Of a DNA stretch of 64,000 bases, positions 51,616-62,460 are shown one piece after another (position 1 is the stretch's first letter; every line of letters begins with the position of its first letter). A program made the position numbers and the translations under genes. The stretch is taken from the NCBI RefSeq assembly GCF_040822065.1, contig NZ_CP162005.1, positions 930,001 to 994,000 on the forward strand. The letters are read 5' to 3'. Under the pieces are notes generated by a model, which saw nothing but the letters and a program-made list of their open reading frames with translations, was not told where the DNA came from and made no database searches. Origin of the DNA: Pedobacter sp. WC2423. GTDB lineage: Bacteria; Bacteroidota; Bacteroidia; Sphingobacteriales; Sphingobacteriaceae.

Positions 51616-52674
51616 TTACGCTGTTTTATGCAGTTTAACAATTTTTTTATGGACACTTTCTTTGAGGAAATTGCCGATTATATTAGTTAGTATGTCTGTT
51701 TCAATTAAGAATCCATCATGGCCATAAGCCGAATTGATGCTGTGAAATTCTGCCGCCGGAATATGTTTGGCTAAATACTCCTGTTCTACTAAAGGAAAAA
51801 GGAAGTCATTTTCAATTCCGATCACCAGTGTGTTGGACTTGATAGCTTTTAAGGCATCAATAACGCTTTTCCTTCCTCTGCCTACATTGTGGCTATCCAT
51901 CGCTTTACTTAGGTACCAATAGCTATATGCATTGTATCTTTTGCAAAGCTTTTCTCCCTGGTAATTCTGGTAAGAGGCAGCCCGGAAGCCGTCAGTTTTT
52001 TCATTGACACTTTCCAGTTGTGTTGCATTATAAGCTTCATAAGTCCGGTAAGAAAGCAGGGCGATACTTCTTGCTGCTTTTAAGCCTTTCATTCCGCCAT
52101 CTGGTTGTTGTGCATAAAAACTACGGTCAGTACTGATGGCCAGACGCTGACTTTCATTGAAAGCTATGCCCCAGGGAGAATGATAAGCATTGGTGGCTAC
52201 GAGAATCAGATTCTCTATTTTGCTGCTTTCCATGATTGCCCATTCACTGGCCTGCTGGCCACCTAAAGACCCGCCGATTAATACGCGGATCTTCTGAATT
52301 CCCAGGTGTCCGGCAAGCAGTTGATGCCCGTGTACCAGATCTCTGATGGTAAAATCAGGAAATGATAAGTAATAGGGGTTTCCCGTTACCGGGTTAATGC
52401 TTAATGGGTTTGTACTTCCATAATGTGAACCAATAACGGTTGCGCAAATGATAAAATGCTCTTCTGGATTAAATAGGTTATTCTCTCCAAAAAGCCCTTT
52501 CCACCAATCCAGAACATCTGCATTGGCGGTTAATGCGTGACATGCCCAGATCACATTGTCTTTGCTGGCATTTAGCTTTCCAAAAGTCTGATAGCTAATT
52601 TGTACCCCACGCAATTCTTTTCCGTTCTCCAGTTTAAATTGCTTTGGGTAAGTATATAGGTGTGTTGACGACAT
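51616..52674 (-). CDS. metX: Homoserine O-acetyltransferase
   Basis: MetX activates homoserine with acetyl-CoA for direct sulfhydrylation. The 352-residue alpha/beta-hydrolase-fold enzyme has ISYQTFGKLNASKDNVIWACHALT, the nucleophile Ser136 in VLIGGSLGGQQASEWA, the Asp in VIGIENDFLFPL and the His in AYGHDGFLIE, the family triad. An acetyl rather than succinyl acceptor is the usual activity of this fold and fits the adjacent MetY. Confidence 0.95.
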   Translation of the reverse strand: MSSTHLYTYPKQFKLENGKELRGVQISYQTFGKLNASKDNVIWACHALTANADVLDWWKGLFGENNLFNPEEHFIICATVIGSHYGSTNPLSINPVTGNPYYLSFPDFTIRDLVHGHQLLAGHLGIQKIRVLIGGSLGGQQASEWAIMESSKIENLILVATNAYHSPWGIAFNESQRLAISTDRSFYAQQPDGGMKGLKAARSIALLSYRTYEAYNATQLESVNEKTDGFRAASYQNYQGEKLCKRYNAYSYWYLSKAMDSHNVGRGRKSVIDALKAIKSNTLVIGIENDFLFPLVEQEYLAKHIPAAEFHSINSAYGHDGFLIETDILTNIIGNFLKESVHKKIVKLHKTA

Positions 52675-52695
52675 TTTATTCTATCTGTTTTAAAC

Positions 52696-54277
<1,582 letters not shown>

Positions 54278-54376
54278 CAGAAAGCACTATGCAAACTGGT
54301 CAGGAATTGGCACCTTCTCCATTTGGGAGGGTTGCCAGTGGGTCACGGAGCCTGTCTCTCGCCACTTCTTTATAAA
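54278..54376 (-). ncRNA. SAM-I (S-box) riboswitch
   Basis: Read on the minus strand, the conserved aptamer blocks are GAGAGACAGGCTCCGTGACCC, CTGGCAACC and AAGGTGCCAATTCC, which fit the S-box core with its kink turn and pseudoknot positions. It binds S-adenosylmethionine and should lower metY-metX-hom expression when SAM is high. It lies 26-49 bp downstream of a consensus promoter and about 265 bp before metY. Confidence 0.9.
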
Positions 54377-54424
54377 TCAAACCCAGATTGCGGGTTGACT
54401 TGAATAGCTTTCGCTATATAATTA

Positions 54425-54455
54425 CAAATGTAGCGTATTTGTGTAAACTTCCAAA
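54425..54455 (-). promoter_or_regulatory. Promoter of the riboswitch-metY-metX-hom operon
   Basis: On the minus strand a -33 box TTTG (54452-54455), a 19-bp spacer and a -7 box TACATTTG (54425-54432) match the Bacteroidetes consensus fully. It lies after the upstream gene and before the riboswitch, so the operon has its own start. Confidence 0.75.
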
Positions 54456-54533
54456 ATAATATTCTGAAAAATAATTAATATTCTGTTTTCTAGTTATTTA
54501 AATTGGGTATTTGAATCTGTTTAATGGCTTTAT

Positions 54534-55649
54534 TTAAGCTAAAGCCTGCTCCAGATCGGCAATCAGGTCATTGATATGCTCAAGTCCAACTGATATCCGA
54601 ATTAAATTCTGTGGTGTTTTGGTGTCAGGGCCTTCTACAGATGCTCTGTGTTCAATCAGGCTTTCTACGCCACCAAGACTTGTAGCCTGCGCAAATAGTT
54701 TCACTTTGTTCACTATTCTTTTTGCATTTGCAGCATCACCTTTAATTAATATAGATAACATGCCGCCAAAAGCACTCATTTGTTTTTTCGCGATCTCATG
54801 TTGAGGATGTGAAGGCAGCCCGGGATAATAGACGGTTTCAACTTTTGGATGTTCAGCAAGGTATTTTGCCAGTGCCATACCATTCTCTGCGTGTCCGCGC
54901 ATTCTGTAAGGTAATGTTTTGATACTTCTTAGTAATAGAAAACAATCAAAGGGGGATGGCACTGCGCCTCCGATCTGCTGGATATTCCTGATTTTATCCC
55001 AAAATTCATTTTTAGTGGCCGTGATCAGAACACCGCCTAATACATCACTGTGACCTCCGATATACTTAGTAGAGGAGTGCATCACAATATCCGCGCCCAG
55101 TAGAATGGGGTTTTGAAAACATGGTGAGGCAAATGTACTGTCACAGGCAAGAATGAGCTGATGTTTTTTAGCGATGGCCGCAATAAGCTCCAGATCCGTA
55201 ATTTTTAATAAGGGATTTGAAGGGGTTTCTATCCATATCATCACTGTATTGCTTTTAATATAATTCTCCAGCGTGGATGTGGTAGTCAGGTCAATAAAAT
55301 CTATGGTCAGGATACCTTCAAAGATAGATTGTAATTGTTTTTTAAATCCCCAGTACATGTCGTCGGGGGCAATGATATGGCTGCCAGGAGGTAAGGCCTG
55401 AAAAAGGGTCATTCCAGCTGTATTTCCAGAAGAAAAAGCACATGCATCTGCACCTTTTTCCAGATCAGCCATTACTTTTTCCAGTGCAGAACGGTTGGGA
55501 TTGCTGACACGGCTATACATATGTCCACCAGGATAGCCACCTTCTTCATCTCTGAAAAATGTGGTGGAAAGGCTAATAGGAGGGGTTACATCCCCTGTGA
55601 TACTGCGAGTTAAATTTCCGGCGTGTATAGCAATGGTTTCAGTCTGCAT
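54534..55649 (-). CDS. Cys/Met metabolism PLP enzyme (cystathionine gamma-synthase/lyase type)
   Basis: This enzyme of about 371 residues belongs to the trans-sulfuration PLP family. It begins QTETIAIHAGNLTRSITGDVTPPISLSTTF, has MYSRVSNPNRSALEKVMADLE, CAFSSGNTAGMTLFQAL, WIETPSNPLLKITDLE and the PLP Lys in HSSTKYIGGHSD, and ends RISVGLEHINDLIADLEQAL. I chose the ATG at 55649 rather than one 60 bp upstream because the extra residues are unlike the family and would overlap the divergent gene. Synthase and lyase cannot be told apart here. It is not in the metY operon, which has its own promoter downstream. Confidence 0.9.
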   Translation of the reverse strand: MQTETIAIHAGNLTRSITGDVTPPISLSTTFFRDEEGGYPGGHMYSRVSNPNRSALEKVMADLEKGADACAFSSGNTAGMTLFQALPPGSHIIAPDDMYWGFKKQLQSIFEGILTIDFIDLTTTSTLENYIKSNTVMIWIETPSNPLLKITDLELIAAIAKKHQLILACDSTFASPCFQNPILLGADIVMHSSTKYIGGHSDVLGGVLITATKNEFWDKIRNIQQIGGAVPSPFDCFLLLRSIKTLPYRMRGHAENGMALAKYLAEHPKVETVYYPGLPSHPQHEIAKKQMSAFGGMLSILIKGDAANAKRIVNKVKLFAQATSLGGVESLIEHRASVEGPDTKTPQNLIRISVGLEHINDLIADLEQALA

Positions 55650-55712
55650 AGAATTTAGGTTTTCGTTTTTTTTTGGCAGGATTTGTGTAAGCTGTTTTCG
55701 AAAATACAAGAT

Positions 55713-56204
55713 ATGAAAAGAATATTAGTTATAGCAGCCATTTTATGTAGTTCGTTAATGGTTTTACAGGGTTGTTCACCAAAAGGTGCAACTGCTGGTG
55801 CGAGTTTAAAAAGAGGAAATGTATCTGGAACCTGGGTACTGAATGATGTTACTTTTGATGGTGTACCTGCGATGAATGTAAAATCTCTTTTTAACGAAGC
55901 TTCCTATAAATGTTTTATTGGTAGTACTTGGAAATTAACAAACAGTGGAAACGGATCTTATTTACTTCCTGGAACTGCTGATTGCCCAACAAAAACGCAA
56001 ACTATTTTCTGGTCAGTAAGTACCGCAGATCAAACTTTCCAGTTCAAGAAATTATATGAGGGTGACAAAGCTAAAAACGTAACTGAAGGCTATAGATTAA
56101 TCCTTTCGGAGGCAACAGGTGATCGTCTGGTCTTAAAATCACCTGTAGATTACGGAAAAAATCCGGCTTATATTATCCTGAACTTTACCAAAGCGATGAA
56201 ATAA
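55713..56204 (+). CDS. Lipocalin-like lipoprotein, unknown function
   Basis: This 163-residue lipoprotein has a signal peptide and lipobox Cys21 (LMVLQGC-SPKG). The mature part looks like a lipocalin-like beta barrel: VSGTWVLNDVTFDG, then FIGSTWKLTNSGNGSYLL, QTIFWSVSTADQTFQFKKLYEG and DRLVLKSPVDYG. I use the ATG at 55713, directly before the signal peptide. Bacteroidetes carry many such small lipoproteins, and no ligand can be named. A terminator follows. Confidence 0.82.
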   Translation: MKRILVIAAILCSSLMVLQGCSPKGATAGASLKRGNVSGTWVLNDVTFDGVPAMNVKSLFNEASYKCFIGSTWKLTNSGNGSYLLPGTADCPTKTQTIFWSVSTADQTFQFKKLYEGDKAKNVTEGYRLILSEATGDRLVLKSPVDYGKNPAYIILNFTKAMK

Positions 56205-56232
56205 ATCTTCTATCAGACTTTAATACCTTTTT

Positions 56233-56268
56233 GAGCTGCCTTTTTTAAAAAAGAGGCAGCTTTTTTTA
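56233..56268 (+). terminator. Intrinsic terminator after the lipoprotein gene
   Basis: The stem AGCTGCCTTTTTT pairs with AAAAAAGAGGCAGCT, followed by seven T. Confidence 0.85.
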
Positions 56269-56323
56269 TGCTGCTTCTTCTAGCTTTTACATAAGGCTGA
56301 CAGCTTAAAAGTATGGTTACGCC

Positions 56324-56351
56324 TTGTTATGTCGATTTTATCTTACTTTTG
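56324..56351 (+). promoter_or_regulatory. Promoter of mqnE
   Basis: The -7 box TACTTTTG (56344-56351) matches TAnnTTTG, and TTG at 56324-56326 lies 17 bp upstream as a weaker -33 box. The predicted mRNA leader is only about 13 nt. Confidence 0.5.
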
Positions 56352-56370
56352 ACGTATAATTCAATCAAAG

Positions 56371-57564
56371 ATGGATACGACTGCAAAGCTTACTTTTATA
56401 TTGGACAATGCTGATTTATCTCAGGAACTGAGAGGGATAGCACTAAAAGTTCAGCAAAAAGAAAGGATAACTTTCGATGAAGGTGTTTATTTATATGAAC
56501 ATGCTGAACTAGGTTTTTTAGGTGTTTTAGCTAATTATATAAGGGAACAAAAGCATGGGGACAAGACTTACTTCAACCGGAATTTTCATATCGAACCTAC
56601 TAATGTTTGTATCTATACCTGCAATTTTTGTTCTTATTCGCGTTTAATTAAGAATAAGGAAGATGGTTGGGAAATGAGTGTTGACGGGATGATGGATATC
56701 CTGAAGAAATATGATAATGAACCAGTAACGGAAGTGCATGTTACGGGTGGGGTAGTACCAAAGCAAAATCTGGAATTTTATGCGGATTTCTTTAGAAGTG
56801 TGAAGGCTCATCGTCCGTCATTACACATTAAAGCATTAACGCCGGTTGAGTGTTATTATATCTTCAAAAAAGCAAAACTCAGCCATTATGATGGATTAAA
56901 ATATTTCAAAGAGGCCGGACTGGATTCAATGCCAGGGGGGGGAGCAGAAATTTTTCATCCGGAAGTAAGAGAAAAGATTGCGAATGATAAATGTACGGCT
57001 GAACAGTGGCTTGATATCCATGAACAGGCACATAAACTGGGTTTAAAAACGAATGCGACTATGTTATATGGTCATATTGAGGAGTTTAAGCACAGAGTTG
57101 ACCATATGGAGCGTTTACGCCAGTTACAGGATAAAACGGGTGGTTTCCAGGCATTTATTCCACTGAAGTTCAGAAATCAGAATAACCAGATGGAACATGT
57201 TCCTGAGGTTTCTGTGGTAGAAGATTTAAGGAATTATGCGATTGCCCGTATCTACCTTGATAACTTTGATCATATCAAAGCTTACTGGGCAATGATCAGC
57301 CGTCAGACTGCCCAGCTATCTTTAAACTTTGGTGTGGATGATATTGATGGTACACTGGATGATACCACAAAAATTTATTCAATGGCAGGCGCTGAAGAGC
57401 AGACACCCGGAATGAGTACGCGTGAACTGGCTAACCTGATTAAACAGGTAAACCGCCAGCCAATAGAAAGAGATACCTTTTATAATGTAGTTACAGATTA
57501 TACAGATTTTGTTTTTGAGGAAGATGTTAAGCCTCAGTATTATAAGCTCCCGGTTATTAATTAA
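56371..57564 (+). CDS. mqnE: Aminofutalosine synthase MqnE (radical SAM)
   Basis: MqnE joins carboxyvinyloxybenzoate to SAM-derived adenosine to give aminofutalosine, the second step of the futalosine menaquinone pathway. The 397-residue radical-SAM enzyme has the Cys80-x3-Cys84-x2-Cys87 cluster site (NVCIYTCNFCSYSR), TEVHVTGGVVPKQNLEFYADFF, YDGLKYFKEAGLDSMPGGGAEIF and TMLYGHIEEFKHRVDHMERLR, the MqnE/MqnC pattern. The WAMISRQTAQLSLNFGVDDIDGT block and the mqnA neighbour two genes on support MqnE over MqnC. Confidence 0.92.
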   Translation: MDTTAKLTFILDNADLSQELRGIALKVQQKERITFDEGVYLYEHAELGFLGVLANYIREQKHGDKTYFNRNFHIEPTNVCIYTCNFCSYSRLIKNKEDGWEMSVDGMMDILKKYDNEPVTEVHVTGGVVPKQNLEFYADFFRSVKAHRPSLHIKALTPVECYYIFKKAKLSHYDGLKYFKEAGLDSMPGGGAEIFHPEVREKIANDKCTAEQWLDIHEQAHKLGLKTNATMLYGHIEEFKHRVDHMERLRQLQDKTGGFQAFIPLKFRNQNNQMEHVPEVSVVEDLRNYAIARIYLDNFDHIKAYWAMISRQTAQLSLNFGVDDIDGTLDDTTKIYSMAGAEEQTPGMSTRELANLIKQVNRQPIERDTFYNVVTDYTDFVFEEDVKPQYYKLPVIN

Positions 57565-58178
57565 TGGATAAGGAAATATATATCATCCGCCATGGCGAGA
57601 CGGATTTGAACAAACAAGGAATTATACAGGGCAGAGGGATAGATAGCGATTTAAATGCTACCGGAAGAGCTCAGGCTGCTGCATTTTATAAGTTATACAA
57701 AGACATCCCTTTTGATAAGGTTTATACTTCTGTACTTAAACGTACACAACAAACTGTTCAGCAGTTTATTGATGCGGGGCTTCCCTGGGAGAAACATACG
57801 GAACTGGACGAGCTTGCCTGGGGAGAGTTTGAAGGGCAGCATACCAGTGAGCTGGTGATCGGCGCTTTTAAAGATATCACTGAAAAGTGGCAGGCAGGAG
57901 ATTATGATGCGCATTTTACCGGTGGCGAAAGCCCGGCTGATGTAGCGATAAGATTAAAAGAGATCGTGGAAGTCATCAAATCCAGAACCGCTGAAAAGCT
58001 GATACTGGTTTGTATGCATGGACGTTCCCTGCGGTTGTTAATGTGTTTGTTAACGAACAAGCCGCTTTCCGAAATGTATGATTTTCCGCATCAGAACACA
58101 GGTCTTTACAGACTTGATTTAACGGGTGATACCTTCACAGTGCTCACCCAAAACAATACCGACCATTTAAACGTATAA
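57564..58178 (+). CDS. Histidine phosphatase family protein
   Basis: This 204-residue protein is of the phosphoglycerate-mutase-like (branch 1 histidine phosphatase) fold. The catalytic His is in EIYIIRHGETDLNKQGIIQGRG, followed by DLNATGRAQAAAFY, VYTSVLKRTQQTVQQF, the acid in ELDELAWGEFEGQHT and the second His in LVCMHGRSLRLLMCLL. It overlaps the mqnE stop by one base and is 2 bp before the mqnA frame, so the three form a tightly packed operon. The substrate may be a menaquinone precursor or a general phosphate ester; nothing in the sequence decides this. Confidence 0.9.
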   Translation: MDKEIYIIRHGETDLNKQGIIQGRGIDSDLNATGRAQAAAFYKLYKDIPFDKVYTSVLKRTQQTVQQFIDAGLPWEKHTELDELAWGEFEGQHTSELVIGAFKDITEKWQAGDYDAHFTGGESPADVAIRLKEIVEVIKSRTAEKLILVCMHGRSLRLLMCLLTNKPLSEMYDFPHQNTGLYRLDLTGDTFTVLTQNNTDHLNV

Positions 58179-58180
58179 AA

Positions 58181-58906
58181 TTGAATAAGATCAGAATTTC
58201 TGCTGTTGCCTATACCAATACCAAGCCTTTTATTTACGGAATCAATCATTCCGATGTATTAAACCAAATAGATTTAAGTTTAGATATTCCTTCAGATTGC
58301 GCCGCCAAGTTAATTGATGGTACTGTTGATGTGGGTTTGATTCCGGTCGCAGCAATTCCGCATGTACCGGATGCAAATATTATCTCTGATTATTGTATCG
58401 GATCTGTAGGTGCTGTAAATTCTGTATTTATATTCAGCAATGTTCCGGTGAGTGAAATCCGGACTTTGCGTCTGGATAGCCATTCCAGAACTTCTAATAA
58501 CTTAGCAAAAGTGTTGCTGAAATTTCATTTTAAGCAGGAAGTAAGTTATACAACAGATGTTAATGTGCAAACTGATGCCATCGTTTTAATTGGTGACCGC
58601 ACCTTTGGTAAAAAGGGCGATTATGCTTTTGCTTACGACATGGGCGAGGAGTGGATGAATTTTACCGGACTTCCTTTTGTATATGCAGCCTGGGTAGCGA
58701 ATAAAGTTATTCCTGAAGCCTTTATAAATGAGTTTAATACTGCTTTGAAGAATGGTTTGGCTGCCAGAAAAGAATTGCTGAAAACCCTTCCTGTAAATCC
58801 TGTTTTTGATCTGGATGATTACCTGATGCATAAGCTGGATTTTGAACTGACGGACAAGAAAAGAGAAGCATTATCGTTGTTTTTATCTTATATAGAACAG
58901 TTGTAG
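58181..58906 (+). CDS. mqnA: Chorismate dehydratase MqnA
   Basis: MqnA dehydrates chorismate to 3-carboxyvinyloxybenzoate, the first step of the futalosine menaquinone pathway. The 241-residue protein begins at a TTG with NKIRISAVAYTNTKPFIYGI and has DCAAKLIDGTVDVGLIPVAAIPHV, DYCIGSVGAVNSVFIFS and SRTSNNLAKVLL, then AYDMGEEWMNFTGLPFVYAAWVAN, the usual MqnA/MqnD periplasmic-binding-like fold. Together with mqnE it shows that menaquinone is made by the futalosine route. Confidence 0.92.
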   Translation: MNKIRISAVAYTNTKPFIYGINHSDVLNQIDLSLDIPSDCAAKLIDGTVDVGLIPVAAIPHVPDANIISDYCIGSVGAVNSVFIFSNVPVSEIRTLRLDSHSRTSNNLAKVLLKFHFKQEVSYTTDVNVQTDAIVLIGDRTFGKKGDYAFAYDMGEEWMNFTGLPFVYAAWVANKVIPEAFINEFNTALKNGLAARKELLKTLPVNPVFDLDDYLMHKLDFELTDKKREALSLFLSYIEQL

Positions 58907-59004
58907 GTGATATTAGTGGTGATTCTTCCTCCTTATTTTTCAAAAAAAAGCCTAAAGCTAATCCTTAGATAGTATATTTACATTTTTGTAACGTAACATA
59001 TATT

Positions 59005-61614
59005 TTGGCTAAAGATAAGACGAAAGAAACACCATTAATGCAACAGCACAGTGCGATCAAGGCAAAGTATCCTGGTGCATTATTATTGTTTAGGGTTGGG
59101 GATTTTTATGAGACATTTGGCGAGGATGCCATTAAAACTTCTCAGATACTGGGGATTGTTTTAACACGCAGGGCAAACGGAACTGCTGCTTATATTGAGC
59201 TTGCAGGTTTTCCTCATCATTCGCTGGATACTTACCTTTCTAAATTGGTCCGCGCAGGTCAGCGGGTGGCAATCTGCGATCAGCTGGAAGATCCTAAAAC
59301 AACTAAAACTATTGTAAAACGCGGAGTTACTGAACTGGTAACACCCGGAGTGGCTTATAATGATAATATTCTTAGCCAGAAATCTAATAACTATTTAGGC
59401 GCGGTATACTTTGATAAGTCGATGATTGGCGTCTCATTTCTGGATATTTCAACGGGTGAGTTCCATGTTGCCCAAGGTAATGCAGAGTATATAGATAAAC
59501 TTTTACAGGGCTTTAAGCCTACAGAGGTTATCTTTCAAAAAAGTAAACGTCAGGAATTCTTCGAATTGTTCGGTGATAAGTTTTATACTTTCCCGATGGA
59601 TGACTGGGCTTTTACCACTGATTATGCCAATGAAACTTTAAATAAGCATTTTGAAGTCAGTTCTTTAAAGGGCTTTGGTGTAGATAAAATTCAGACTGGT
59701 ATTATTGCTGCGGGTATTGTATTGCATTACCTGAATGAAACTGAACACCGGAATTTAAAGCATATTACCGCTATTTCCCGTCTGGAAGAAGATAATTATA
59801 TGTGGCTGGATCGTTTTACGGTCCGCAATCTTGAGCTGGTGAGTTCTGCCAATGAAAATGCAATGACGCTTTTTAATGTGCTGGATCAGACTTCTACGCC
59901 AATGGGAGCCAGGATGCTTCATAAATGGATTGTGATGCCATTAAAGGAACTGAAACCAATTGAGGAACGTTTGGGTACCGTTGAGTTTATGGTGGCTCAT
60001 GAAGGACTGATTGAAGAATTCTTAACACATATTAAATTAATTGGTGATCTGGAAAGGCTGATCTCTAAGGTTGGTTTGCAGAAATGCGGGCCAAGAGAGT
60101 TAAGTCAGCTTAAAAAGGCACTTTACCATATTGAAGAAATAAAGGATACGGCTTTAACTTCCGATAATCCATACCTGATTCAGCTTGCAGAGCAGCTGGA
60201 TCCTTGTGTGAGTATCCGTGAAAAACTGCAAAAAGAACTTCAGGAAGATCCTCCTGCTTTATTAATCAAAGGAAATGTAATTGCCGGCGGAATTGATGAA
60301 GAGCTGGACAGGCTGCGCCAGATTTCATCGGGCGGAAAAGACTTCCTGGTAGAAATTCAGAAACGTGAGGCTGCAAAAACGGGCATTCCTTCTTTGAAGA
60401 TATCATTTAATAACGTTTTTGGTTATTACCTGGAAGTGACACATACGCATAAAGATAAAGTACCTGCGGAATGGAGCCGTAAACAGACACTTGTCAATGC
60501 AGAAAGATATATTACTCCGGAACTTAAAGAATATGAAGAACAGATTTTAGGTGCGGAAGATAAAATACAGCAGATCGAAGTGAGGCTTTATGAAGCTTTG
60601 ATGCAGCAGGTAGCGGCTTATATCAGGCCAATTCAGTTGAATGCTTTTCTGGTTGCACAGCTTGATGTTTTGTTATGTTTTGCGCAGTTAGCCATTAAAA
60701 ATCATTATGTTAAGCCGGAAATGAATGTTTCCAAAGTACTTGATATCAAAGGGGGAAGACACCCTGTAATTGAAAAACGCTTACCAGTAGGAGAAGAGTA
60801 TATTACGAACGATGTTTATCTGGATAATGATACGCAGCAGATTATTATCATTACCGGGCCCAATATGTCGGGTAAGTCTGCGATTTTAAGACAAACCGGT
60901 ATCATTGTATTAATGGCGCAGATGGGCTGTTTTGTGCCTGCTAAGGCTGCTCATATTGGTTTGGTTGATAAAATATTTACCAGGGTAGGTGCTTCTGATA
61001 ATCTTTCTTCGGGAGAGAGTACATTCATGGTAGAAATGAATGAGACTGCCAGTATCCTGAATAATATTTCTGACAGAAGTTTAATCCTGCTGGATGAAAT
61101 TGGCAGAGGTACAAGTACTTATGATGGTATTTCTATTGCCTGGGCGATTGCTGAATTTTTACATACGCATCCTTCGGCAAGACCTAAAACATTATTTGCT
61201 ACGCATTATCATGAGCTGAATGAACTGGCCGGAACGATGAACCGGATCAGGAATTTTAATGTGTCTATTAAAGAAGTTGGCAATAAGATCATCTTTTTGC
61301 GTAAACTGATTCCTGGTGGTAGTGAGCATAGTTTTGGTATCCATGTGGCTAAAATAGCGGGTATGCCTCCTAAGCTGATTAACAGAGCTAACGAGATCCT
61401 TAAAAAGCTGGAAATAGACAGAACTGAAGGACAGAGTATCAAAGATAGTTTCAAAAAGGTTCAGAACCAGGCTTACCAGCTGCATATGTTTGCTGTTGAT
61501 GACCCGGTCCTGGTACAAATAAGAGATATGCTGAACAATCTTGATGTGAATGTACTGACTCCTGTAGAGGCTTTACTGAAACTGGATGAGATTCAGCGAT
61601 TAATTAAACAATAA
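59005..61614 (+). CDS. mutS: DNA mismatch repair protein MutS
   Basis: MutS recognises mismatches and starts repair. The 869-residue protein from a TTG has the mismatch-binding motif [19 protein letters not shown], the connector and lever regions, the clamp, and the ATPase end: Walker [16 protein letters not shown] (about 617-631), [21 protein letters not shown], Walker [23 protein letters not shown] and [10 protein letters not shown]. The C-terminal part is complete. It lies 98 bp after mqnA and probably has its own promoter. The 3' end reaches the next gene after 11 bp. Confidence 0.97.
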   Translation: MAKDKTKETPLMQQHSAIKAKYPGALLLFRVGDFYETFGEDAIKTSQILGIVLTRRANGTAAYIELAGFPHHSLDTYLSKLVRAGQRVAICDQLEDPKTTKTIVKRGVTELVTPGVAYNDNILSQKSNNYLGAVYFDKSMIGVSFLDISTGEFHVAQGNAEYIDKLLQGFKPTEVIFQKSKRQEFFELFGDKFYTFPMDDWAFTTDYANETLNKHFEVSSLKGFGVDKIQTGIIAAGIVLHYLNETEHRNLKHITAISRLEEDNYMWLDRFTVRNLELVSSANENAMTLFNVLDQTSTPMGARMLHKWIVMPLKELKPIEERLGTVEFMVAHEGLIEEFLTHIKLIGDLERLISKVGLQKCGPRELSQLKKALYHIEEIKDTALTSDNPYLIQLAEQLDPCVSIREKLQKELQEDPPALLIKGNVIAGGIDEELDRLRQISSGGKDFLVEIQKREAAKTGIPSLKISFNNVFGYYLEVTHTHKDKVPAEWSRKQTLVNAERYITPELKEYEEQILGAEDKIQQIEVRLYEALMQQVAAYIRPIQLNAFLVAQLDVLLCFAQLAIKNHYVKPEMNVSKVLDIKGGRHPVIEKRLPVGEEYITNDVYLDNDTQQIIIITGPNMSGKSAILRQTGIIVLMAQMGCFVPAKAAHIGLVDKIFTRVGASDNLSSGESTFMVEMNETASILNNISDRSLILLDEIGRGTSTYDGISIAWAIAEFLHTHPSARPKTLFATHYHELNELAGTMNRIRNFNVSIKEVGNKIIFLRKLIPGGSEHSFGIHVAKIAGMPPKLINRANEILKKLEIDRTEGQSIKDSFKKVQNQAYQLHMFAVDDPVLVQIRDMLNNLDVNVLTPVEALLKLDEIQRLIKQ

Positions 61615-61625
61615 AAATAAGGTTT

Positions 61626-62135
61626 ATGATTTTACGCAGTATCCGCGCCTCTCACCTGATCATATTGTTGGCCGCAATGGCTTTTCTTTCTTCCTGTGGA
61701 AGCAGAAGATCAACAGTTTATAAAGAAAGCAGAGGTGCCAAAGCTGCTGAAGCCATGGCCAATGTAAAAAGTAAGGACTTATATCGTTTTATTACGGATT
61801 GGACAGGCGTGAGATACAGACTTGGTGGATTAGATAAAAGAGGTATAGATTGTTCAGGATTTGCTTTACTTTTGAATAAGGAGATTTATGGACTAAACTT
61901 ACCCAGACGATCCAGAGATCAGGCCGAGGTGATTAAAGAGAAAAATGTTTCGCAGCTCAATGAGGGAGATCTGATCTTTTTCTCTTTCGGGGGCAATGGA
62001 ATAGACCATGTTGGCGTTTATCTTAATCACGGTTTCTTTGTACATGCTTCTACGACACGTGGTGTGATTGTAGATGACTTAAACCTGCCTGCTTATCAGC
62101 GTGTTCTGGTCAAAGCAGGTCCTGTAAAAGATTAA
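61626..62135 (+). CDS. NlpC/P60 (C40) family lipoprotein
   Basis: This is a 169-residue cell-wall hydrolase-type lipoprotein. The lipobox Cys24 is in AFLSSCGSRRST. The NlpC/P60 domain has YRLGGLDKRGIDCSGFALLL with catalytic Cys76, LNEGDLIFFSFG, His128 in GIDHVGVYL and His140 in FFVHASTTRG, so the triad is present. It probably cuts D-glutamyl-diaminopimelate bonds in muropeptides. The gene is 11 bp after mutS and could be read from its transcript. Confidence 0.92.
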   Translation: MILRSIRASHLIILLAAMAFLSSCGSRRSTVYKESRGAKAAEAMANVKSKDLYRFITDWTGVRYRLGGLDKRGIDCSGFALLLNKEIYGLNLPRRSRDQAEVIKEKNVSQLNEGDLIFFSFGGNGIDHVGVYLNHGFFVHASTTRGVIVDDLNLPAYQRVLVKAGPVKD

Positions 62136-62155
62136 AAAGACATAATATATAATAG

Positions 62156-62278
62156 ATGGAAGACAAGAAATACGAGATATCATTTTGGAATAAGTATAAG
62201 AAATTCGCTACTACTGAAATATTAATGTATCTTATTATGATAATTGGTATAGGATTAGGTATTGTTTTTCTTAGCTAA
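62156..62278 (+). CDS. 40-residue single-span membrane peptide
   Basis: This ORF starts at the ATG 20 bp after the C40 gene and encodes 40 residues: a charged, aromatic start (MEDKKYEISFWNKYKKFA) and one hydrophobic helix (residues 21-39, LMYLIMIIGIGLGIVFL). The arrangement is that of a small inner-membrane protein with a cytosolic N-terminus. The short length and lack of a known family leave the call uncertain; the position right after the lipoprotein gene suggests co-transcription. Confidence 0.5.
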   Translation: MEDKKYEISFWNKYKKFATTEILMYLIMIIGIGLGIVFLS

Positions 62279-62324
62279 AAATTTGTTTTCTCTGCCAGGG
62301 ATTTAAATCGTATCATTGACTACA

Positions 62325-62460
62325 CCATCTGACCCAGTAAAAAAATTAAAAATACTGATGAACCCGACATCATTAAAATAATTGTTAAATCCCGAAGGGT
62401 AATAATTATTTTAATGATCAAAGGCTCCATCTGACAAAAAAAAAATTAAATAGATGAAAT
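62325..62460 (+). repeat. Hairpin with flanking direct repeats in the exonuclease leader
   Basis: A 19-bp AT-rich stem (arms 62369-62387 and 62400-62418, one mismatch) surrounds the 12-nt loop AATCCCGAAGGG. It is flanked by two partial direct copies that start CCATCTGAC (62325 and 62428), run through an A-rich AAATTAAA part and end in GATGAA; the second copy contains the start codon of the exonuclease gene. Confidence 0.65.
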
